This document shows, piece by piece, positions 56,331 to 64,000 of a DNA stretch of 64,000 bases. A program made the position numbers and the translations under genes. This DNA comes from Liolophura sinensis. Lineage: Eukaryota > Mollusca > Polyplacophora > Chitonida > Chitonidae. Position 1 is the first letter of the stretch, and each line of letters opens with the position of its first letter. The notes under the pieces were generated by a model. The model searched no databases. It worked only from the letters and a program-made list of their open reading frames with translations, and had not been told where the DNA came from. Location: contig NC_088306.1 in assembly GCF_032854445.1 (NCBI RefSeq), forward strand, positions 26,757,764 to 26,821,763. The letters are read 5' to 3'.

Positions 56331-56984
56331 ATCCCTAGGACCGCACCGTGTACAAATGATTTCTGTCTGAGCACTAGGCGCTGATGACTGAGTAGCTCGT
56401 AAGGGTTTAAGACAGATGACTAAGATACAATGATACATGTAATTCGATGTATGTAAATGCCGTGTTTGTCAAAGATAAAATGAACAAAATACTACAGGTA
56501 TCTGAAGAAAAAAAAACATAGAAAACCTAATCCAAAAATACATCAGGGGATTTTGCAAGATTGATGTACCATTAAACATACATTTTAACAATGAGATGAT
56601 AGGTTTTCATGGACCGTATTTTCGTACTATGACGACTCGGCACATTTTACCGCGCATGGGCTCTAGAATCTGTCATGTTATTTCCTGTTTATGTAATACG
56701 CCAGCTTCTCTTGACATAAAGCCGCCACGCAACTTGGCCCTTACTTTGTTAACTGAACGACGGACTCCAATCTACTCTCGTCCTTTGTATCTGACTTTCG
56801 GCAATTACACCCTTCAGGCATAATCGACAAAAGGGTTTAAACTAACCATGTCTTTACCACATCGTTGCTAGTTCCTTGTTTAGTATTTAGTCTGTCCTTA
56901 TTTTAATAATATTGTTGTTGACATTGGCGTTTTCGCTTCCTGAATCAATAATGTGCCTGATATGGCTAGCTACAGCGAGATAAA
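56331..56984. other. Unassigned stretch
   Basis: I see no gene. An ATG-started 75-codon frame at 56596-56823 has no motif. Confidence 0.35.
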
Positions 56985-57440
56985 CCTTGAGGTAAATTGA
57001 CAAGAGGTCGTATTTCAGCTATCACACTGTCGTCGCTGCTCTGGTTTCTCTATGCTGTACGTCTTACTTATATTGTATTCTTCCATAAAGCAGGCTGGTG
57101 GTTTAAGCATCTCCGAGGCCTGATCATTTTCCATTGTTTTAATGGTATTGTATGGTAAATGTGACTACAGCACAACATGTTGAGTAACTCTAATCCACTG
57201 GAGTCTAATAAATTGCAATTAACATCACTACATAATTTTAACCTTATTCTGCTTCAGCCATGGCCGTAGGGGGTGTGTAATTTGCTAATATTCACGTATT
57301 TACATGAACAGTTAAAAAAAAATCTTAGGCAAATTGACAAACTGACAAGGGGCCGTATTTCGCTGGTTGCTTGTGACCATTTGCCAGCTATCACACTGTT
57401 GTGGCTGCGTTGGTTTTTCTCTCTGAGCTGTACGTCTTAA
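56985..57440 (-). repeat. Two Z fragments (parts 2 and 3), inverted relative to the left cluster
   Basis: At 56985-57070, GAGGTAAATTGACAAGAGGT, CAGCTATCACACTGTCGTCG and CTGCTCTGGTTTCTC are Z part 2 on the minus strand. At 57180-57440, GAGTCTAATAAATTGCAATT and ACATCACTACATAATT (part 3), then TGACAAGGGGCCGTATTTCG and CAGCTATCACACTGTTGTGG (part 2) form a second, longer minus copy. Both end in a GAGCTGTACGTCTTA-like phrase. Confidence 0.7.
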
Positions 57441-60400
57441 TTCTATATATACATATATATGTGTCAGGTGGAAACAAATTAATGCTCTCCTTGTTTCTAA
57501 AACGGAAGATTGTTTTTGTTATGCTAGGATAGGGAAGCTATCAGTGTCTCCAGTATGCAATTACATAGCTCCAATACATCTGCCTTTGATTCTGACAATC
57601 TCCATATCTTAATGCTTAGTGACCTGATATAAATGAAGTTCGTCAAGGTCAGGTAACAGACATGTTATTACCAAAGACAGCAAGTTAATACGACAGAACA
57701 CACACTAGTGTTTACTTTCATATTTACAACATGTTCAATCTTTTATGTCACTGTAGCTCATTGGCATAATAATACAGCAGTCCCAGAGACGTTTAGCTGT
57801 TGTTTCAGATGAAGGGTCGTCTGGCTCTAATCGACAAGAACTTCGGTTTCGCACTCTGTTTTATGGTTGTCTCTTATTCCGCTTAAACCGACTCTACGGG
57901 ATCTATAGTCATCGTCTTGAATTAGATGGCCACGTTGGATATATGAACAGCTTTAACCAAAGTGTAGCTGAGATACACATTTTATTATCGGCATCTTTTA
58001 TTCTAACATGGTAGGTTATATTTAACCTCGTTTTAAGCATTGGCCTTACAATTGTTCACCTTCAAGGAACCTTGAAATTTGAAGCTGATGTTACGTCATA
58101 CCTGACCAAAATTAAATAATTTACAACGCCTAGGTATATGCTGGTTTAAGTGGCTACTTTCACTGCACTGTCCAGACAATTTCGCCGGTTTGAAGTGAAT
58201 TTGGTTCCTTCGTAATTATCTAGCTATATTTGTATCTAACTATACAAGTAGACTAATCCTATATATCCTGTTAACGTCTGTTAACTTCATTAACTTCCGC
58301 CAGAAACTTTGAAACTCCCCATTTGTCCAAATTATGACGTCACACTCTAACACTGAATTTTGATACAAATGTTATGTATTCCCCTGTATGTTGAACAGAT
58401 AATTGTGTATCTGCTTTTGTTGTTTTATCTACTTCTTTGATATACCCAGAGTAAAAACACTAAAACTTATTTACTTGCCCATTTCAATGATATGTAACTC
58501 CAAAATTATGAACGCCATAAAACATTTGCATGAAATTACAGTCCAGGAGACACTTTCTGTATAGTGTAGACCGATTTGAATCTCTATCAACAGTTTTCTC
58601 ACTAGAAATAAATGAAGTACAACTATCTATTTCAGAAACAGTAACTGAAGTCCATTAATTAAACATAGATTTGCATTGTAACTGGACAGATACATGCTCA
58701 TTTGTCTTGATGGTTTCCACTGCACTGCCCGTGATATTCCAAACTATGTCTTTCCTCATTTTACAGCGTACACTGGTAATTCCGACAACAGACGACGTGG
58801 ACACCGGCAGAGGCTGCTTACTTAAACTTGCTTCAGCCAAAAACTAATGCATGTACTTTTGTAGGGTCGTAAGTCAGCATCGCCGTCCAAGCTGTGTATA
58901 ATATGATGAGTGCCCTCCGGTTATTTCAAGGACATATTTTCGCCACTAAAAGCTTCTGTCACAGATGTTCACTCAGGTGACTAATAAAAGCTATCGAAGC
59001 TAAATATGAGAAGAAAAAGCTATAGTGACCGCCGAGCCCAGAGAATATGGGATCGATGTAACAGCTCCAGAATACATTGGCATCAACATCGCTGATTCGA
59101 AAACCTTACATTCCTTTTTTCATTTCATAAGTTTCTGTAGCAGAAAATATTGAAGTTTTGCTTGCCACCCTGGTTGCAATCGTGACATTGATGAAAATAT
59201 GCCGTTGTCAGCCTCGCTTGAATTGAACAGTCATTTACATAAACCTAAATGAAGTTTGTTGTGGAATCTATTGCCTTCCCGCACATATGGCATATGGAGT
59301 GAACTCCCTAATGTTTCTGTGAAAATATGAGTTACAGGTGGTAATGTTGATCATTTATGTTCCAAGCGCAGATGGTTTACTCTGAGCACTTTTGTTTCCT
59401 AATACATGTATAATAACTAATAATCAATCACACGAATATTAACGAAGGAACAAAAATATAAGTAGCTGTCTTACCCTCACCCCTCGCCTGCATTTGAACG
59501 ATTTTAAGAAAAGCTTTCCATATAGGAAAATAGGTCCCGTGAGGCGGAATGGACTGAATATACACTGTTTAATTTTCTTGGTGACCCAGTCCAGTTATAA
59601 ATCATAGATCTGCATTACAGGCTGTCACAATGGGACCGAGGTATAGGCCTATGTGATTACCCACGATTCAAAAACGGGCTGACAATAATCCCCCTGAATA
59701 CTGGTGAATTAATGGGTCAATTACGTTATCGGATAACACAATGACCAGGGTCGAATGAGGATATCTTGGGAGCAGGCAAGAAAGGTATAGTTTCCATTTC
59801 ATCGTCAGGTAATTAATTTTGTTGGATTGCGTTCATTGTGGCCTATGTCACAAAGCACTCGGGTACATGTAAAGTGATGCACGCAGAGGCCACAGGGTTA
59901 ATTCCAGTAACTATCGACATCTGGAACGTTTAAGCAATCCATCTTAGCAACTCCTTATTCCAGACATGTAGCATCTCTGCCTATATGGTGCCAAGGAGCC
60001 CAGTCTTGCCAAACCGGTAAATTCATCATAACCGTTGAACACATTCAAGTATGAAAGTTGATTTATGCTTGTAGTGGGACTGAGCATCCCCGACTGCCAA
60101 ACCCTAAGTTTTGTGAAGAGGGTTTAAATTTTGGCTTCAGTCACTGACGGCTTCGTGTAATGGACCCTTGCCACTTGATATTGCTTTCATGTTTATATTG
60201 TATACATTAAATGTGATGACGTCACAGTACTTTAGGCAAATTTAGACCAGTGAGGCTTTATAAATTCCTATTCACTGGCGCTATGAGACATATAAGCTGC
60301 TGATATTGAAGCATAAACATGAACAATGCTTAATTTTACGCTGTCGTCGCTGCTTTAGACGTTCCTCTGTATGCTGTAGTCTTTTATATAATATCCAGAC

Positions 60401-60519
60401 GTTGAAATCCAGCCATGTCCTTTGATTCTTCAACCACTGATATCTTTAAGCGCTTTGACATTAACTTTTTCTGTGAAACACAGACATTTCGTCTTGAACA
60501 TTAACCACTAATTTCTCAG

Positions 60520-60520
<1 letters not shown>
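57441..60520. other. Unassigned stretch, with one short Z fragment
   Basis: About 60335-60390 (TTTTACGCTGTCGTCGCTGC, CTGTATGCTGTAGTCTTTTA) is a minus-strand Z part-2 piece. The rest shows no gene, element or tandem repeat. This is the longest featureless stretch in the window. Confidence 0.35.

Positions 60521-60593
<73 letters not shown>
60521..60593. repeat. (TA)n microsatellite
   Basis: About 36 uninterrupted TA units. Confidence 0.98.
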
Positions 60594-60595
<2 letters not shown>

Positions 60596-61505
60596 AGACA
60601 ACTGGACTTAAATTTACGCTCTCCAGGGGATAGATCGGTGTGCTTCACAGTTGCTGTTGCTTAAGTAAACAGAGCGAGATAGCCTTATAATAATTGCCTA
60701 TTTCACATGTATGATGTCTGGTGCGAATTGGGATATTCCATTTCCTCTGCCTTATTTGAACAAGTTATTGAACACAGTTATTGGAGAATTTTGAGAACAC
60801 CTAAAACGACAGCTTATTTCCACTGCCCATATCAAAGAATTGCATGGTAATTGGACAATTCTACTTTCATTCTGCGTTAGAAATAGTAAACAAAAAAAGA
60901 GTATTACTGAGTTGGGCCTGGCAAACTGCTGATACCAAAACACTATATTTTTTGCGAGCATTTGTCGTGAATGAAATGGATGCAGTTTGCTTTGTCCAAA
61001 TCACGTGTTAATCCAAGAACGTTGTCGGCGGTCGTTACTGAGATGGAAGTATTGCTTAAATTAAGGATTCGTCTGCTTATGTATACTCTGCATACCATGT
61101 TATTGACCGAACCATAATGTTCTTCATAGCCTTTCAGTTATAATAACCATGTGACTATAGCTCACGGAACACTACAGATAACATTGGTATGTTTACGTAC
61201 ACGTATAACTTACAGGAACAAACTTCGTTAAAGTTCAGACCCAAGGATCATGAAGCAATCTTAGTCAAAGTTCAGACCCCAGCTTAATGAAGCAATCTCA
61301 GTCTTAAATAAGAATTTCAAATCGCCTTAAAATTGTTATTTCTGATGTAACAAAATGAAAATATTGCTGGAGAATGTAAATTCTGGGTAAATTTTTGTAA
61401 AACAAATTTCTGAAAAAAATAACGGAAAGATACTAAATTTAACGATTAAAATTTTGTAAGATAAAACGGTATGGCCCAAACAGCCAGCAAATTTCAACGT
61501 AAGTA
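60594..61505. other. Unassigned stretch with a 37-bp duplication
   Basis: Apart from the duplication at 61230-61303, no gene or named repeat was seen. Confidence 0.4.
61230..61303 (+). repeat. 37-bp tandem duplication
   Basis: AAAGTTCAGACCC at 61230 and 61267 is followed in both by a diverged spacer and ATGAAGCAATCTYAGTC. Confidence 0.85.
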
Positions 61506-61840
61506 TGAGTGAGTGAGTTTAACGTCTTACGTAACAATTTTTCAACGAGTCCTTAGAATGCATGCAATGTGTCTCCTTGTCGCAGGACGAATTTTCACCG
61601 CGCTTTTATCTAGTGCTGCTTAGCTGAGAGACTTACTGAAGGCCAGTAAGTCGCCCCATCCGATCCATTATACTTGTACAGATCAGCCAGTCGTTGTACG
61701 TCCTCCTAATGCTGAACATCAAACGAGGAAGCTACAATTTCCTCTTTTCAGGTCTTAGGCGTGATCCGACCAAGGACTGAACCAGGATCTACCGCTTACG
61801 AAGAGGACACTCTGCGAGGTGAACCATCTTTGTCGGTCCA
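61506..61840 (-). mobile_element. SINE2 copy
   Basis: It begins (GAGT)n then TTTAACGTCTTACGTAACAA, GTGTCTCCTTGTCGCAGGAC, CCAGTCGTTGTACGTCCTCC and CGAGGAAGCTACAATTTCCT. The tRNA-like head is reversed at the right end (GAACCAGGATCTACCGCTTA, TGTCGGTCC). It is about 335 bp and moderately diverged. Confidence 0.9.
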
Positions 61841-62612
61841 CAAAGATATGTATCAGTTCTAATCACAATGTAAGATTTGTACACGAATAAAATCATAGCC
61901 CCTCTCCATGCAGTTGCGTGAAAAACTTGCTGACCACAATCCACAGCCGAACGAGTTAAATCTTCCAATGCAGGTATTTGGCCGCTGAGAATCTAACAGA
62001 ATGTTAAAGCGCACATAGTCAGGAAAACCAAAGCAGTGTCGAGAATGCAATACTTGCCATTTAGTTAGACGTAAAGGGTAACCTTTACAATTAGCATTTT
62101 ACCCCCAGAGTCTTATTCCAACTGTTCCTGTCAAAGAAGACCCACAATATGTCTACTTTGTATTTTCAAATAATTGTAGAAATTTACAGGAATTACTAAA
62201 ATGTGCCATTGTGACAAAGTCAGCCATGACCACCGATCATACACGTCTTTAACCTGTAATTGCCCTGTCTTGAAGAGAGATCAGTAGAGTGTATCCAAGT
62301 AATGTAAGCCAAGGCAAAAAATATGGCAAGCAAATAACTATTGCAAATCAGCACTACGGTTACATGTGTTAAACACAAGAGTTCTTTTTTATTACTTTGC
62401 TAATACTTCGTTCATCATACTTTATCTTTACTAACTGTTCCACCACCGTCTAATTATATCTGTAATAAATAATCACTTTCTGAAAAATTATGGTTATTTC
62501 CAAAAGTGAACATAAGGATACAATTCATGTATAAGCACACAGGTTCGCTTCATTTAGCAGCTGGATTAACGTATGAATATAAGGACAGTATACACAGATG
62601 ACGCCCACACCG

Positions 62613-62617
<5 letters not shown>
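61841..62617. other. Unassigned stretch
   Basis: I see no gene or named repeat. A minus-strand frame at 61859-62050 lacks motifs. Confidence 0.4.

Positions 62618-62692
<75 letters not shown>
62618..62692. repeat. (TA)n microsatellite
   Basis: About 37 uninterrupted TA units. It inflates a minus-strand open frame that is not a gene. Confidence 0.98.
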
Positions 62693-62694
<2 letters not shown>

Positions 62695-63127
62695 TGAATA
62701 ACTATCATTATACTGACTAGGTACATGAGGTAAATATCGAATAACTGCCGCTAATGAAGATAAAAGCCAAAACCAAATAGACGACCTTGAATGTTCATTG
62801 ACGTGGCAACCATCAAATGCCACACCTCAAATGCCGGGGGTATTTTATTCCAGGCGTGAACGGTGACACAGTAGACTGAGATAAGTGCAGGTTCTAATAT
62901 GAACAGAGAGATGTGTGTCATATCTCCATTATTCATGGCAAATGATTGTGTTTTTCTTTGTAGCCGTAACAAAAATGGTATTTCTTTCAGTTGTCTTAAG
63001 TGGCTTCGGTTGCTAAGGCGATTAACACCCTGGCATCATGTCACTAAGAGGCCAATGATCATTCAGTTTTAGCCCATGTTTCAGCTGTGCCTTTAAATAA
63101 CGTACATGGCGAAATTCAGCGGTTTTT
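62693..63127. other. Unassigned stretch
   Basis: I see no gene or named repeat. Confidence 0.4.
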
Positions 63128-63206
63128 CTTACCCCCCGGTGTATTTGACCGCCGTCATATAAATCAGAATTATTGTGCACGTCGTTACGTTTATTTATTT
63201 ATTGCA
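63128..63206 (+). mobile_element. SINE1 3' fragment
   Basis: CCCCCCGGTGTATTTGACCG, CCGTCATATAAATCAGAATT, TTGTGCACGTCGTTACG and TTTATTTATTTATT resemble the SINE1 3' end with substitutions. It lies about 20 bp upstream of the SINE3 copy. Confidence 0.55.
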
Positions 63207-63227
63207 TAGATGTATTTCACTACACTA

Positions 63228-63385
63228 CCGCTTCGGTGGCCTAATGGCTAGAGCGTCCGCCTTTAAATCTGGGAATCCTGTATCAAAGCCGTGTCGGGTC
63301 ATACAAAAGACCTCAAAAATGTTCACTGTTTCTCTTCGCGTTCATCACTGAGACCTTAGAGCAAGGAAACGCCCGCATCTCACCA
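63228..63385 (+). mobile_element. SINE3 (tRNA-headed) 5' part
   Basis: CCGCTTCGGTGGCCTAATGG and CTAGAGCGTCCGCC form a tRNA-like A box and arm. GTATCAAAGCCGTGTCGGGT is a weakened B box. CGTTCATCACTGAGACCTTA and GAGCAAGGAAACGCC follow. The head matches the minus-strand fragment at 12735-12852. The 3' end was not located. Confidence 0.7.
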
Positions 63386-64000
63386 ACTGCCTCAAATGTC
63401 ACCATTTGCTTTGAAATGTATTAGTTTGAAACTTTATCTCGATTTAACTGAAGTTTGAACGTGTATGCGAAGTTACCCCATGTCTGAATGCAGTAAATCG
63501 GTCTAAATCTACATTGCAGAACATAATCGTTATAGATGATTCAATGTATTTCTCAAACTATCCAAAATGTTTATTTTTAAGCCGTTATCAATAATTTGAC
63601 GTGCACCACATTGGAAATGCGAGAACGTTATGTTGGAACTGTTCGAATAGCGGAATATCCGCAGTTTGCTCACCACAGACAAAATAATCCACACAAAGAA
63701 GACTGGAAGGCAAAACGCACGTATCTGTACCAGGAGACAGTGCTAACGTTTGACGCGTTCTACCAGGTTATACTCGTCGAGCCCGGCATTTGTATACCTC
63801 TTTTATTTCAAAATGACATGTTGCATTACGGAAAAGACACGTATTCTTCTACACGTAGCTGATAATCAGACATTTAATGACGAGCCTTGGTAGATGTACT
63901 TAGCCCTTACCACATGAACGACTTAAGATAGACTGGATATCTATAATATAATAAAAGACTTACAGCATGGGGAAAGCAAAAGTAGCCACATACAGTATAC
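63386..64000. other. Unassigned right end with an 81-codon open frame
   Basis: An ATG at 63617 opens a frame to 63862. Its content reads fairly like protein (MRERYVGTVRIAEYPQFAHH, then KEDWKAKRTYLYQETVL and a hydrophobic VILVEPGICIPLLF). I recognise no family and see no gene context. It could be an exon or chance. Confidence 0.2.

Noticed and set aside
63228-63300. Possible tRNA gene
   Set aside because: The B box is degraded, and the sequence matches the SINE3 fragment at 12735, so it is a SINE head.
1-64000. Endogenous viral sequence or prokaryotic defence-type system
   Set aside because: I saw no capsid, polymerase or other viral protein signature and no operon-like gene cluster. Apart from one LTR, all recognised coding relics are LINE or DNA-transposon derived.

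Overview
This window is animal nuclear DNA that consists mostly of repeats. I found no intact, recognisable host protein-coding gene, no genuine tRNA or rRNA gene and no CRISPR array. The best clue to the organism is its repeats. There are tRNA-headed SINEs ending in a '...GTACGGCGTAAAACACCAATC(AAAT)n' type tail, a second SINE family ending in (GTGA)n/(CACT)n, and an RNase-H-bearing LINE ending in '...GATGTGGCGTTAAGCC' plus (CATT)n. From general knowledge these resemble repeats common in mollusc and other lophotrochozoan genomes, so I infer a mollusc-like lophotrochozoan. I cannot name the species.

Layout. 1-1869: 5'-cut, internally deleted LINE copy (reverse transcriptase, RNase H, C-terminal CCHC, 3' tail). 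2002-3263: decayed FLYWCH/MULE-type transposase gene. 4547-4804: full-length SINE with a 12-bp target-site duplication. About 6.76-20.15 kb: a direct-orientation cluster of at least seven diverged copies of one noncoding repeat (called Z here), with a minisatellite, old SINE pieces and an inverted Z pair. 21.7-23.8 kb: a 129-bp triplication and a decayed pogo/Tigger-like transposase on the minus strand. 27.8-29.4 kb: a second LINE copy with a SINE inserted in its RNase H region. 29.8-32.4 kb: SINE debris and a 32-bp minisatellite. 33.7-51.4 kb: two further dispersed repeat families (X, five copies in both orientations; Y, three long copies and one remnant), interspersed with SINEs, a SINE-within-SINE and a 758-bp solo LTR. 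52-64 kb: SINE fragments, inverted Z fragments, (TA)n tracts and long unassigned stretches.

The elements relate by copying machinery, not by a host pathway. The SINEs have tRNA-like pol III promoter boxes, and their 3' ends resemble the LINE tail, which suggests dependence on LINE enzymes. All transposase and LINE frames here are broken, so nothing in the window looks autonomous now. A few short open frames (16010, 24280, 26588, 33013, 63617) are listed as weak candidates only. Calls of Z, X and Y copies come from alignment by eye, so their edges are approximate.
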